Below are positions 32,884-42,138 of a DNA stretch of 64,000 nucleotides, piece after piece. The position numbers and the translations under genes were made by a program. The DNA is from Rhizobium viscosum (GTDB lineage: Bacteria > Pseudomonadota > Alphaproteobacteria > Rhizobiales > Rhizobiaceae): NCBI RefSeq assembly GCF_014873945.1, contig NZ_JADBEC010000001.1, positions 3,675,001 through 3,739,000 on the forward strand, given 5' to 3'. Positions within the stretch are counted from its first letter, which is position 1, and every line of letters starts with the position of its first letter. The notes under the pieces are model-generated. The model searched no databases and was not told the DNA's origin. It worked only from the letters and a program-made list of their open reading frames with translations.

Positions 32884-33504
32884 CTATTGCGGTAGCGCGT
32901 CCGCCACCTCTTCACGCTCCTGCAGGATGCGGTCGATCAGGCCCCATTCCATGGCTTCTTGCGCAGTCATGAAGCGATCGCGATCCATCGCCTGCTCGAA
33001 CTCATCATAGGATCGGCCGCAATGCTCGGCGTAGAGGCGCGTCATGAGCTGCTTGGTTTTCCTGATTTCCTCGGCATGGATCAGCATGTCGGACGCCTGG
33101 CCCTGGAAGCCGCCGAGGGGCTGATGGATGAGGATGCTGGCATTGGGGAGTGCTGCCCTTTCCCCCGGCTGTCCGGCCATCAGCAGGAAGGAGCCCATGG
33201 AGCGGGCCGTTCCCATGCAGAGCGTATGCACCGGCGCGCGGATGAAGCGCATCGTGTCGTACATGGCAAAACCGCTGGTCACCACGCCACCCGGCGAATT
33301 GATGTAGAGATTGATCGGCTTCTTCGGATTTTCGGCCTCGAGAAACAGAAGCTGGGCGCAGACGAGGGCGGACACGCCGTCGTTGATCTCGCCGTTCAGG
33401 AAGATAATCCGCTCACGCAGGAGGCGTGAGTAAATGTCGAAGGATCGCTCCCCTCTCGAGGATTGTTCGACGACCATAGGGACGAGTTGCATCGCTTCGC
33501 GCAT
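32884..33504 (-). CDS. clpP: ATP-dependent Clp protease proteolytic subunit, ClpP paralogue
   Basis: 206 aa, the full ClpP length. The Ser-His-Asp triad is present: serine in GTARSMGSFLLMAG, histidine in ASILIHQPLGG, aspartate in MDRDRFMTAQEA. The serine loop has Thr-Ala-Arg in place of the usual Gln-Ala-Ala, and there is no adjacent clpX, tig or lon. This suggests a specialised second ClpP rather than the housekeeping one. It stands as a single gene, 48 bp from the SRPBCC gene upstream. Confidence 0.88.
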   Translation of the reverse strand: MREAMQLVPMVVEQSSRGERSFDIYSRLLRERIIFLNGEINDGVSALVCAQLLFLEAENPKKPINLYINSPGGVVTSGFAMYDTMRFIRAPVHTLCMGTARSMGSFLLMAGQPGERAALPNASILIHQPLGGFQGQASDMLIHAEEIRKTKQLMTRLYAEHCGRSYDEFEQAMDRDRFMTAQEAMEWGLIDRILQEREEVADALPQ

Positions 33505-33552
33505 CGGCGAACTCCAATCTTTCAGAATTGATAAGCGGGAAGGCCTGCCGCG

Positions 33553-33909
33553 TCAGGCGGCGAGCATCATGGTCAGGCTGTTGCTGTTGGCGACAGATCT
33601 CGTGAGACGCTCGAAAGTGGCATCGGTCAGCTCGTGGACAATCCGCAGGCTGGTTCCGCCGGATGCATTCGCGGCGATCGTGAAGGTGACGGTGCTTTCG
33701 AGATAGGGCGGGGCATCGTCGCGCAATCGGTAGCGAATTTCCTTGCCCGGCGTCTCCGCGAGCGATTGCGGGTCGGCAAGCGCTTCCTTCGGCAGCCATT
33801 TCTCCCGGAATTCCGCAATGCTGATCGCCCGCCACACCTTTTCCGGCGGCGCATCCAGCTCGTATTTCTGCTCGAAGCCGGTTTGTTGCTTGGCCTGTAT
33901 CTCGTTCAT
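33553..33909 (-). CDS. SRPBCC / AHSA1-domain protein
   Basis: 118 aa, START-like fold. FEQKYELDAPPEKVWRAISIAEFREKWLP is the family opening, followed by VTFTIAANASGGTSLRIVHELT. Such proteins pair with ArsR-type repressors and may bind small hydrophobic ligands. The ATG at 33909 overlaps the ArsR stop by 4 bp; the longer frame is a read-back through the ArsR gene. Confidence 0.83.
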   Translation of the reverse strand: MNEIQAKQQTGFEQKYELDAPPEKVWRAISIAEFREKWLPKEALADPQSLAETPGKEIRYRLRDDAPPYLESTVTFTIAANASGGTSLRIVHELTDATFERLTRSVANSNSLTMMLAA

Positions 33910-34220
33910 TGGTCCATATCCTTCAGCAAGAGCTTGAGAGCATCGATGCGGGCCGGCCAGTAGGCGCGATATTTCGCCAGCCATTGGGCGATGAGGGTAA
34001 GCCCTTCCGGATCGACTTCGTAATTCACGAAACGGCCTTCCTTCTGTTCGCGCACAAGCCGTGCCGAGCGCAGCACGGCGAGATGCTGGGACATGGCCGG
34101 CTGGCTGATATCCATGCCCTGGCGAAGGGCGCTCGCATTCATGCTGCCGTGCGCCAGCTTCTCGAAGATCGTGCGGCGGGTGGGGTCGGAGAGAGCGCGA
34201 AAGATATCATGTTCCATCAT
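33906..34220 (-). CDS. ArsR/SdpR-family winged-helix repressor
   Basis: 104 aa. HDIFRALSDPTRRTIFEKLAHGSMNASALRQGMDISQPAMSQHLAVLRSARLV is a full ArsR HTH. It lacks metal-binding cysteines, as in the SdpR type that is encoded with AHSA1 proteins. It is translationally coupled to the SRPBCC gene. The start is one of two adjacent ATGs (34220 or 34217). Confidence 0.85.
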   Translation of the reverse strand: MMEHDIFRALSDPTRRTIFEKLAHGSMNASALRQGMDISQPAMSQHLAVLRSARLVREQKEGRFVNYEVDPEGLTLIAQWLAKYRAYWPARIDALKLLLKDMDQ

Positions 34221-34227
34221 GATGACA

Positions 34228-34245
34228 CATAAGCACACACTTATG
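34228..34245 (-). promoter_or_regulatory. Palindromic operator of the ArsR-SRPBCC operon
   Basis: CATAAG-CACACA-CTTATG, a perfect 6-bp inverted repeat, lies 8 bp upstream of the ArsR start codon. It is a likely autoregulatory site. Confidence 0.5.
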
Positions 34246-34549
34246 CGATTCGCAAGAGGTGAGGAGCGGAGACGTTGCGCGCTGCGGAGGGGAATGATCG
34301 GTCGAGGGTGAGGTGCCCCCGGCAGTCCGGCGGGGCAGAGGGGGTGACGACGTGCGCCGACGATCAATGCGTCCAATGCCCTGCCAAGCGCTCGATCGAG
34401 CCTTGCCGTCGCTCCTCGTTTTCAGCAGCAAGCATTAGTTCTCTGCCCATACCCACGATGGCGCTGATCATCTGCAATCCAAAGATTGTTGATAAACAGG
34501 ACCGAAAACGAGACCGAGGCCCAGTGCTCAGCTGCTTTCCATGATCACA
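34246..34549. other. Gene-free spacer between the ArsR operon and the ABM-domain gene
   Basis: About 300 bases. No convincing frame, hairpin or repeat was found. It should hold the promoter of the minus-strand ArsR operon at its left end. Confidence 0.4.
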
Positions 34550-34975
34550 TCAGCGGTCGGTCGCCGCGTTGTTGAGGATACCCATACGGATCACGGTGAC
34601 TTCGCCATCGGCAAATTCGGGCAGGCGCGCGAACCAGGACTGTACATGCGGCGTCTGGTTATGCGCTTCGAAATCGGCCTGGCTGGCGAAGATCTCATAG
34701 AATATGAAATGTCCGGGCGCCTCGCGGCTTTCCTGAAGGAAGTAGAGCAAGTTCTTCGGTTCGGCGCGGACCTGCGGCACGAGCGACAGCGTGATGGCGC
34801 GCAGCGCATCTTCCTTGCCGGGCTTGGCGCGAACCTGTGCGACGACGGCATAAGCGTCGGCGGGAATATCGGCGTAGCGCAGGCCGCCGACGTCGCGAGC
34901 GATCGCCGGGGACGATGCAAAAGCGGTCGCGAGCAGCGCCGCCGGCGTGATGTGGGACAGGAATCTCAGTGGCAT
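34550..34975 (-). CDS. Secreted antibiotic biosynthesis monooxygenase (ABM)-domain protein
   Basis: 141 aa. The N-terminal signal (MPLRFLSHITPAALLATAFASSPAIA) is followed by a dimeric alpha-beta barrel: AVVAQVRAKPGKEDALRAITLSLVPQVRAEPKNLLYFLQESREAPGHFIFYEIFASQADFEAHNQTPHVQSWF. This pattern is that of YgiN/ABM quinol monooxygenases, here predicted periplasmic. AAGGAG precedes the ATG. It follows the VOC gene in the same direction and may form an operon with it. Confidence 0.82.
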   Translation of the reverse strand: MPLRFLSHITPAALLATAFASSPAIARDVGGLRYADIPADAYAVVAQVRAKPGKEDALRAITLSLVPQVRAEPKNLLYFLQESREAPGHFIFYEIFASQADFEAHNQTPHVQSWFARLPEFADGEVTVIRMGILNNAATDR

Positions 34976-35117
34976 TACTTATCTCCTTCCTTCGATTGCT
35001 CGCTCGCTGCTCTCAGGTCTCACGCTGGAGTTGCGCCATCGGGTTCGAGCCGAGGCGCCGGTGAGGAAGGGGTTAGCGGGCGATGTCGCGGCAGCAGCAA
35101 CATTTCCTGCTCTCTGC

Positions 35118-35966
35118 TCAGCGCGATGCGGCCACCATTTTACGTCGCGCTTCGAACGCATCGTCGAAGGTTTGCTTGACCGGACCCAGCGCCTGCACGA
35201 ATTCGAGCTGTTCGCCTTCCGAGCCGGTGCAGTAGATCAGCCGCCACCCATCCGACTTGCCCTCGGTGATCGGGTTGGAATTGGCGTCGAGCGGGGCTGC
35301 TCTGCGTTCCGCCTCGCTCGTCACGGTCACGACGCGGTTCGCGCGGACATGCGTCATGCCGCGCCGCGCCGATTCCGCTTCGAGGTCGGCGATGAACTGG
35401 TTGAAATCGACATCGTCGCGAATGTGAAAGCAGATGTGCATCATCCGCGGAAAAGCAGGGCTCATATGATCGAGCGGCTCGGCAAATGCTCGCGGACCAC
35501 CCATCGGCTGATCGGCGTCGCGATATTGCAGAAGCTCGATCACGACATTGTCGAACTGGACGAAGCGCACATCGAGCCGCTGCGCGCCGCCGCGGAGATC
35601 GGGAATTCCCATTACGCGCGGATTGACACCGCGTGTGCGCGCTTCGATTTCCTGACCGGTCAGCAGCGTATTGTGAATACGCTCGCCCTGAAAGTCGCCG
35701 TCCCGCATCACCTCGGTGCCGCCGAGAACCTGTGTATAGAAGGTGAAGGCCCGTTCCATGTCCTGGACCGTCAGGCCGAAATGCTGGACGCCTTGCAACC
35801 GGGGGCCAATCGGCAGCTCGGGTTTGGCCGGGGAGGCCGTCTGCTGCCCCTGCGCCGCGGTCGGCTGCACCATCCCGGTCATCGATGCGGCCAGGACCGC
35901 GCCCGTGCTTTTCAATGCGTCCCGGCGATTGAGGCCGCCTGAAATCTGCCCACGATCTTCTATCAT
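35118..35966 (-). CDS. Tat-exported VOC (glyoxalase/dioxygenase-superfamily) protein
   Basis: 282 aa. A twin-arginine signal (LNRRDALKSTGAVLAASMTGMVQP) precedes a vicinal-oxygen-chelate domain: LQGVQHFGLTVQDMERAFTFYTQVLGGTEVMRDGDFQGERIH, a metal-ligand His in MMHICFHIRDDVDFNQFI, and GSEGEQLEFVQALGP. Tat export of a VOC protein suggests a folded metal cofactor. The enzymatic activity is unknown. It is divergent from the AraC regulator at 36237. Confidence 0.83.
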   Translation of the reverse strand: MIEDRGQISGGLNRRDALKSTGAVLAASMTGMVQPTAAQGQQTASPAKPELPIGPRLQGVQHFGLTVQDMERAFTFYTQVLGGTEVMRDGDFQGERIHNTLLTGQEIEARTRGVNPRVMGIPDLRGGAQRLDVRFVQFDNVVIELLQYRDADQPMGGPRAFAEPLDHMSPAFPRMMHICFHIRDDVDFNQFIADLEAESARRGMTHVRANRVVTVTSEAERRAAPLDANSNPITEGKSDGWRLIYCTGSEGEQLEFVQALGPVKQTFDDAFEARRKMVAASR

Positions 35967-36236
35967 CTTTTGCTTCCCTCAGCTTATGCGAGTGCTTGGC
36001 GGCCCCGGCTGATGCTTCTTGGCGCAGCGTCACGCTGCCGCTTCAAAAAATTGCCGTGCATTCCAGCGGTTTCATCATCCTCCGCCGCCCGAAGTGAATG
36101 CCGATGTCCGACGACAGATAAGAGCGCCGCGGCTGGTGGGTATTTCAGAATCTTGCTATTTTGCTGCCCTAGGCGCTTCGATGGTTCGCTGAATTTGCGT
36201 CATCAAAAGCGTCGAGGCGGCCTGGAGGGCGGGCGG

Positions 36237-37175
36237 TTGAAATTCGAAGAGGCCTGGAAGGGGTTCGGCCACAATGAAGCTCGGGATGGCGAGGGCGCCG
36301 GCCTTGCTTCCTGCAGGGCGGTATGCACTTCCGGCGTGCCGCGATACTGGACAGATCATCTGATCGCACCGGTACGCACGATCGGCGCCGAAACGGCGGC
36401 GTCGCTCAAGTTGAGCTATTGGTTCTCGACCGTCGAGGATTCCCCGCAAGAGGGTGATCCGAACTTCGTCAGTGCCTCGCTCCGAACGAGCACAGCGACG
36501 GCCTGGCGCGACGCGGCGCCGTCGGGCTTGGTTTCCATGTTGCCGTTCGAAGGCGCACAGTGGCGCTTCGAGCAGCCGGTGAGCTTCATGCAATTCCACA
36601 TTCCATTCGACCTGATGGGCATGGTTTGCGCTTCGCTGTTCGGAAAGGAGCTCACCCACGATCATCTGCGGATGCCCGCCGACGTGCTGGATGCTCGGCT
36701 GCACCGTAGCCTGGAGCGCATACGGCATATAGCCTCCTCAATCGAGCCTACCAATCTCCTCCTCGACAGTTGGGCATTGATCCTCGCCGAAACGTTTCTT
36801 CTGCGGTTATCGAGTCACGGCGAGCGAAACGGGCACGGACCATTCGGCAAGCTTCCGGCTCGGGGCATCGCACGCGTTGTCGATTACGTCGAAGATGGCA
36901 TCGACCATGACCTGCGGCTGTCATCGCTCGCGACCGTTGCAGGGATGAGTACCTATCATTTTGCCCGTCGCTTCCAAGAGACGGTTGGCATGTCGCCCCA
37001 TTCTTATGTGCTGGGACGGCGGATCGAACGGGCTGGAGCCTTGTTGCGCCGAAGGGATGTGCCGCTCGTCGATATCGCGCTCGCTTGCGGTTTTTCCAGC
37101 CAGTCCCATTTGACGACGGTGTTCCGCCGTTGTCTCGGTGTCACCCCCGGAGAGTATCGCCGGCGCGCACAGTGA
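36237..37175 (+). CDS. AraC-family transcriptional regulator
   Basis: The C-terminal ~100 residues carry the double HTH of AraC/XylS: LSSLATVAGMSTYHFARRFQETVGMSPHSYVLGRRIERAGALLRRRDVPLVDIALACGFSSQSHLTTVFRRCLGVTPGEYRR. The N-terminal ~200 residues form a sensor domain of the type with a conserved MPFEG/YWF region. The frame is open to 35970, but TTG at 36237 (312 aa) lies behind GGAGGGCGGGCGG and fits the usual length. The start is uncertain. It is divergent from the VOC/ABM genes, probably regulating them. Confidence 0.78.
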   Translation: MKFEEAWKGFGHNEARDGEGAGLASCRAVCTSGVPRYWTDHLIAPVRTIGAETAASLKLSYWFSTVEDSPQEGDPNFVSASLRTSTATAWRDAAPSGLVSMLPFEGAQWRFEQPVSFMQFHIPFDLMGMVCASLFGKELTHDHLRMPADVLDARLHRSLERIRHIASSIEPTNLLLDSWALILAETFLLRLSSHGERNGHGPFGKLPARGIARVVDYVEDGIDHDLRLSSLATVAGMSTYHFARRFQETVGMSPHSYVLGRRIERAGALLRRRDVPLVDIALACGFSSQSHLTTVFRRCLGVTPGEYRRRAQ

Positions 37176-37179
37176 TTTT

Positions 37180-37201
37180 CAGTGGCTTGACGGTGCCACT
37201 G
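37180..37201. terminator. Hairpin between convergent araC-type and nuoB genes
   Basis: CAGTGGC and GCCACTG form a perfect 7-bp stem with an 8-base loop in the 39-bp gap between stops. On the minus strand it is followed by an AAAATC tract rather than a T-run, so it is a weak candidate. Confidence 0.4.
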
Positions 37202-37214
37202 TCACGGGCACCGC

Positions 37215-37736
<522 letters not shown>

Positions 37737-37872
37737 GGCCTTCTCCTTTCGAAATGGCTTTCGAACCTGATGAGGATGCCAAGGTTCCCGCCGGCCGGAA
37801 AAAGGCTCCGTCTCTGGAACATTGCAGCTCCGGCCTCGTTGGGTTTCCTCACGCAAGCCGGAGGATGAGACC

Positions 37873-38049
37873 ATGACAAGTCCTGCCACAGCGATCAGGA
37901 TACTGGCGCCCGAGCCTCCGTCGGTTCCCGTTCCGCCGCCCGGAAAACCCGCTCCGCCCGTCAAGGAGCCCGCGCCGGACAAGCCTGACAATGACGAACC
38001 GGTGCCTGATCCCGGCGAGGATGGGACGTCCGTCGAGGCTGCGCCATGA
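37873..38049 (+). CDS. 58-aa proline-rich hypothetical protein
   Basis: MTSPATAIRILAPEPPSVPV, followed by Pro/Lys/Glu/Asp-rich repeats to the end. It is extended and low-complexity. GGAG precedes the ATG. Its stop overlaps the next ATG by 4 bp (ATGA at 38046-38049), which supports it being translated together with that gene. The function is unknown. Confidence 0.5.
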   Translation: MTSPATAIRILAPEPPSVPVPPPGKPAPPVKEPAPDKPDNDEPVPDPGEDGTSVEAAP

Positions 38050-38153
38050 CGCCGGCAGCGAAATACCAGGTCAAGCATCTGTCGATCTATATCGGCCTGA
38101 TCGTAGCAGTGGCTGTCATCATTACCGTCGGCGCGTTCATCGCCGGCGGCTGA
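38046..38153 (+). CDS. 35-aa single-helix membrane peptide
   Basis: A short N-terminal polar segment (TPAAKYQVKHLS) is followed by one hydrophobic helix (IYIGLIVAVAVIITVGAFIAGG) to the stop. It is coupled to the preceding proline-rich gene by a 4-bp overlap. The overlap and hydrophobic profile are the only evidence. Confidence 0.45.
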   Translation: MTPAAKYQVKHLSIYIGLIVAVAVIITVGAFIAGG

Positions 38154-38219
38154 GAGGTTTTCGGGAACAAAGGTGCGGCAGGGCGGTTCGGCTCGATCAT
38201 CATCAGTTGGAGCACTGCC

Positions 38220-38495
38220 ATGACCGGACATCAGGAAGGCGCGCGTTTCGCGCTTGTGCCGTCAGGCGAGCCTAATGTTTTCCACCTGACCGTCGACGGA
38301 AAATATGTCGGGACCATCGCCAGCGACGACAAGAGCCTGTCGATGGTAAAACCCTGGGGGTGGCGCCTGATGGCCGCCGACGGCACGCAGGGCGACATGC
38401 CGCTGGCCGGCCGGTCGCACAATCTCGATGAGGCGCTGGCCGAGGCAAAGCACGCCTACGAACACCATCGGGACGAACTCTCTCATCGCATGTGA
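38220..38495 (+). CDS. 91-aa hypothetical protein
   Basis: A soluble, His/Asp-rich protein (FALVPSGEPNVFHLTVDGKYVGTIASDDKSL, GWRLMAADG, ALAEAKHAYEHHRDEL). A short beta-rich N-terminal half is followed by a helix. No family is recognised. It precedes the copper operon by about 100 bp, with no evidence of linkage. Confidence 0.5.
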   Translation: MTGHQEGARFALVPSGEPNVFHLTVDGKYVGTIASDDKSLSMVKPWGWRLMAADGTQGDMPLAGRSHNLDEALAEAKHAYEHHRDELSHRM

Positions 38496-38597
38496 ACCGT
38501 TCTCGCCGCGGCGAACGAATGTCGCATTGAGCTTTCCCGCGGATGCCGCTATCACGGATTCGATGCTGAGGCAGGGGCCTTTCGGCGCAGGGGAACG

Positions 38598-39005
38598 ATG
38601 CAACACCGTGTGGACAGGATCGAGCAATGGCTGGTGCGCATTCTGTGCACCATCGCGCTCGTCTTCGTCGGCCTTGCGCACCAGGTTCCCGCCGCTGCCG
38701 AAAATGATCTGAACCCTGCGGCGCTTGCCCAATATGTGCTGCCTGACGGCACGCTGCCCACACTTTGCGTCACCGTCACGGACGACAGCGGCAAGGAACA
38801 CGGCAAGATCGCGCATCTCAATCCGTGCGAAGCCTGCCGCATCAGCGCTGCCGTCCTGCTGCCGCAGCCTGCCGACATTACGGGCGCCCCCATGGGCTTC
38901 GTGCTGGCGGCGGAACTGCCGCGTCGTGTCGAAGCCTTCCATCGCCAGCTTTTCCCGCCGAATACGGGGCCGCGCGCCCCGCCTGCCAATCCGATCCTTG
39001 CCTGA
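38598..39005 (+). CDS. DUF2946-like secreted protein, start of the copper operon
   Basis: 135 aa. The N-terminal hydrophobic segment (WLVRILCTIALVFVGLAHQVPAAA) is a signal or anchor. It is followed by VLPDGTLPTLCVTVTDDSGKEHGK and NPCEACRISAAVLLP, a Cys/His pattern recurring in DUF2946-type proteins found beside copper-handling genes. It is probably an envelope copper-binding accessory protein (inference from motif and context). Confidence 0.65.
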   Translation: MQHRVDRIEQWLVRILCTIALVFVGLAHQVPAAAENDLNPAALAQYVLPDGTLPTLCVTVTDDSGKEHGKIAHLNPCEACRISAAVLLPQPADITGAPMGFVLAAELPRRVEAFHRQLFPPNTGPRAPPANPILA

Positions 39006-39093
39006 ACCCGTATTGCGGCCAAGGCCGTGATGCGTCCTGCAATCATGGCCGGGCTGTATTGATGCTGCCGGCCGAGGATCCGGATCTACTTCC

Positions 39094-40464
39094 ATGTCTA
39101 TCATCACTGCCACTGAGGCAGAGAACGCCGTATCGGGCGTTTCGCTCTATCGCGCGATCTGGCGCTGGCATTTTTTCGCCGGCCTGCTCGTCATTCCCTT
39201 CCTGCTGAACCTTGCCATTACCGGCTCGCTCTACCTCTTCAAAGATGAGATCAACAATTCGGTCTTTGCCTATCGTTACATCGTGCAGCCTGCCGGCGAG
39301 CCGCTTGCGCCGCAACGGATCGCCGATCTGGCGGCGGCAGCCGTACCGGGCTCGGTTGCGAGTTCCTACAAGGACCCGGGTGCGTCAGACCGGTCGGCGA
39401 TCGTCACGGTGTCTTCGGATGCCGGCTCGACGCTGGTCTTCGTCAATCCCTATGACGGCAAGGTGCTGGATGCCGTCGGAACGACCGAGGAATTCAATTA
39501 CGTCGTCAAGCGCATCCACAGCCTCGCGCTCTTCGGGGGCATCCCCAACAAGCTGATCGAGATCACCGGCGGCTTTGCCATGGTGCTGGTCGTGACCGGC
39601 ATCTATCTCTGGTGGCCCCGGCGGCAGGCGGGTGGGGTGGTCACCGTGCGCGGCACGCCTTCGCGTCGGGTCTTCTGGCGGGATCTGCATGCGGTGACGG
39701 GCGCATTTGCCGGCATCCTGATCTTCTTCATGGCGATGACGGGCATGCCCTGGTCCGGCTATTGGGGCAGCAATGTCAATGCCTGGCTGACGAGCCACGA
39801 TCTCGGCTATCCCGTGCAGCTCTGGGATGCCGTGCCGAAATCGCAGAAGGTGACCGAGGATATCCTGCCCAAGGCCGGATGGATCGTCGAGAAGGCGCCC
39901 GTGCCGTTGTCGGAGATTGCGGCCGCACAGTCGAAGAAGCCGATCGGGCTCGATCGCGCCGTGGAAATTGCCCGCGGTCTCGGCATGGCGCCGGGCTTCG
40001 ATCTCGCCATTCCCGGCAGCGAGAGCGGCGTCTACACGGCGGCGATCTATCCCGATGATCTGACCAACGAGCGCACGCTTCACATCGACCAGTATTCCGG
40101 CAAGCCGCTCATCGATCTCTCCTTCGGGCAGTATCCTTTGCTCGGCCGGGCGATCGAATGGGGCGTCAACGTGCATCAGGGGCAGGAATTCGGGCTCTTT
40201 AACCAGTTGCTGATGCTGGCGACCTGCCTTGCCATCATTCTCTCCTGCGTGACCGGCATCGTCATGTGGTGGAAGCGGCGACCGGCCGGCCGGCTCGGCG
40301 TGCCGCCAATGCCGCCGCGGCGCTCGGTCTATTTCGGGCTGTGGGCCATCGTGCTTGCATTCGCCATCGCCTTTCCGATGAGCGGCCTGACGATCCTGCT
40401 GATGATCGCCCTCGACCAGACGGTGATCCGCTTCGTGCCGCCGCTGAAGCGTGCCTTTGCCTGA
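39094..40464 (+). CDS. PepSY-associated transmembrane protein
   Basis: 456 aa. It has three or four helix blocks with the PepSY-TM signature: SLYRAIWRWHFFAGLLVIPFLLNLAITGSLYLFKDE, RIHSLALFGGIPNKLIEITGGFAMVLVVTGIYLWWPRR, RDLHAVTGAFAGILIFFMAMTGMPWSGYWG and later GIVMWWKRRP. Histidines in the helices fit haem or metal reduction. Family members act in iron or copper uptake, often as reductases. Here it lies in a copper operon. Confidence 0.87.
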   Translation: MSIITATEAENAVSGVSLYRAIWRWHFFAGLLVIPFLLNLAITGSLYLFKDEINNSVFAYRYIVQPAGEPLAPQRIADLAAAAVPGSVASSYKDPGASDRSAIVTVSSDAGSTLVFVNPYDGKVLDAVGTTEEFNYVVKRIHSLALFGGIPNKLIEITGGFAMVLVVTGIYLWWPRRQAGGVVTVRGTPSRRVFWRDLHAVTGAFAGILIFFMAMTGMPWSGYWGSNVNAWLTSHDLGYPVQLWDAVPKSQKVTEDILPKAGWIVEKAPVPLSEIAAAQSKKPIGLDRAVEIARGLGMAPGFDLAIPGSESGVYTAAIYPDDLTNERTLHIDQYSGKPLIDLSFGQYPLLGRAIEWGVNVHQGQEFGLFNQLLMLATCLAIILSCVTGIVMWWKRRPAGRLGVPPMPPRRSVYFGLWAIVLAFAIAFPMSGLTILLMIALDQTVIRFVPPLKRAFA

Positions 40465-40471
40465 GGAGGGG

Positions 40472-41380
40472 ATGATGAAGACATTATTTTCTCTCTTCCT
40501 TGGCCTGCTGATCGCGACCGCTGCGGCGGCGCAGGACACTATCCGCATCGATCATGCGGCCTCGCATTCCATGGTGCCGGGCGCCAAGGTCGGCGACGGT
40601 TATCTTGTCATCACCAATAGCGGCGGTGAACCGGACCGGCTTGTTGCCGCAAGCTCGGATCGGGCAAAGACCGTGCAACTGCACCAGATGACCATGGCGA
40701 ACGGCATCATGACCATGCGCGAGCTGAAAGGCGGGCTCGCCATTCCGGCCGGGCAGACAATCACGCTCGCGCCAAACTACCACCTGATGTTCCAGGACGT
40801 GGCCAAGCCCTTCAGGCAGGGCGAGACGATCCGCGCGGTGCTGCGCTTCGAGAAGGCCGGCGAGATCACTGTCGATTTCGCCGTCGGCAAGATCGCCGGG
40901 CCGCTCGACGATGTCGGCGGCGACGCCGGGGCCATGGACCATGGGGCGATGAATATGCCTGGCATGGAAGGCATGGACATGTCAGGGCCGTCACCTGAAG
41001 AGGCGATCCCGGAGACACTGAAAACCATGTTCGAACGGCCGGACAAGCCGCTGACCATTCTGCCCGTGGTCGTCAGGAACGTCTGGGCGATTGCCGGCTG
41101 GCAACAGGATGGGCGCGGTGGCCGCGCAATGCTGAAGAAGGGCCATCACGGCTGGAGCGTCTTTCTCTGCAGCGGCGACGGCATCCGGGAGGCCGCAGCG
41201 CTGGAGAAGGCCGGCCTTTCGCCTGACGATGCCAGGGCGCTGGCGGCGGATCTGGCCGATGCCGAGGCCAAGCTCGACCCCAAGGTGCTGGCGACGTTTG
41301 CGAGCTTCGAGGGCACCGTCATGATGGCGGGCGAGGCAGGCGATGCCGGTCAGGGCGGCCATGAGGGGCATGGGCAATGA
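40472..41380 (+). CDS. PCu(A)C copper chaperone fused to a copper-uptake-associated domain
   Basis: 302 aa. A signal peptide (MMKTLFSLFLGLLIATAAAAQ) precedes a PCu(A)C domain with the copper site H(x)nM...HLM (LHQMTMANGIMTM, HLMFQDV). A Met-rich linker follows (MDHGAMNMPGMEGMDM). The C-terminal ~110 residues (LTILPVVVRNVWAIAGWQQDGRGGRAMLKKGHHGWSVFLCSGDG) match the separately occurring copper-uptake-system-associated family. PCu(A)C proteins carry Cu(I) to cytochrome oxidase. The start is after GAGGAGGGG; it overlaps SCO by 4 bp. Confidence 0.85.
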   Translation: MMKTLFSLFLGLLIATAAAAQDTIRIDHAASHSMVPGAKVGDGYLVITNSGGEPDRLVAASSDRAKTVQLHQMTMANGIMTMRELKGGLAIPAGQTITLAPNYHLMFQDVAKPFRQGETIRAVLRFEKAGEITVDFAVGKIAGPLDDVGGDAGAMDHGAMNMPGMEGMDMSGPSPEEAIPETLKTMFERPDKPLTILPVVVRNVWAIAGWQQDGRGGRAMLKKGHHGWSVFLCSGDGIREAAALEKAGLSPDDARALAADLADAEAKLDPKVLATFASFEGTVMMAGEAGDAGQGGHEGHGQ

Positions 41381-41976
41381 GACAGAAGACCCTTGCCATC
41401 ACGGGCTTTGCCGCAAGTGCGGTCTTCGTCGGCGCGCTCGTCGCGCTGATGGTTTCGCTCTATCTTTCGGAGCCGCGGACGGGGCCTTTCGACCAGCCGT
41501 TTTCGCTGGTCGACGACAGGGGCAACGCGGTCGATCAGTCGATCTTCCGGGGCCATCCGGCACTCGTCTATTTCGGCTATACGCATTGCCCGGAGGCCTG
41601 TCCGACAACGCTTTACGAGGTCGCCGACTGGCTGGGCACACTCGGTGATCAGGGCAGGGCGCTGAAGGCCTATTTCTTCTCCATCGATCCGGAGCGCGAC
41701 ACGCAGGAGGTGATGCATGATTATGTCACCGCCTTCTCGAGCCGGATCATGGGCATTACCGGCACGCCGGAAGAGATGAGGAAGGTTTCGGACGGCTGGT
41801 TCATCCATGCGGCGAAACTGCCTGCCGAGGACGGCAATTATCACATGAGCCATACGGTTTCGCTGCTGCTGATCGGTGCCGACGGGCGGCTGAAGGGGCT
41901 GATCCCGTACGGCATGGATCGCGACGAGGCGCTGGCGAAGATCCGTGATGTGTTGCTGGGCGGAGGAGGCGCGTGA
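41377..41976 (+). CDS. SCO-family copper chaperone / thioredoxin-fold protein
   Basis: 199 aa. An N-terminal membrane anchor precedes a thioredoxin fold with CPEAC (Cys71, Cys75) and copper-ligand His159 (MSHTVSLLL), the CxxxC...H set of SCO/SenC proteins. SCO loads copper into cytochrome c oxidase CuA, working with PCu(A)C, which lies immediately upstream with a 4-bp overlap. Confidence 0.88.
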   Translation: MRQKTLAITGFAASAVFVGALVALMVSLYLSEPRTGPFDQPFSLVDDRGNAVDQSIFRGHPALVYFGYTHCPEACPTTLYEVADWLGTLGDQGRALKAYFFSIDPERDTQEVMHDYVTAFSSRIMGITGTPEEMRKVSDGWFIHAAKLPAEDGNYHMSHTVSLLLIGADGRLKGLIPYGMDRDEALAKIRDVLLGGGGA

Positions 41977-42138
41977 GATGGCCCGAGGATGGCGACGAGC
42001 AAGGGGATCACGCCGACTGAGAAGCGGCTCTCACCAACAAACTCCGGCATCGAGCGGAATAAATCCGCTCTCCGACTGTCTAACCAGGCAAGGGCCGAGC
42101 GCCATCGCCTGTCCCTATGAACCGAAAGGCATAATCCG

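Noticed and set aside
35970..36236. N-terminal 89 residues of the long AraC frame
   Set aside because: The sequence is low-complexity and Arg/Ser-rich, with no ribosome site. The TTG at 36237 lies behind GGAGG and gives the usual length.
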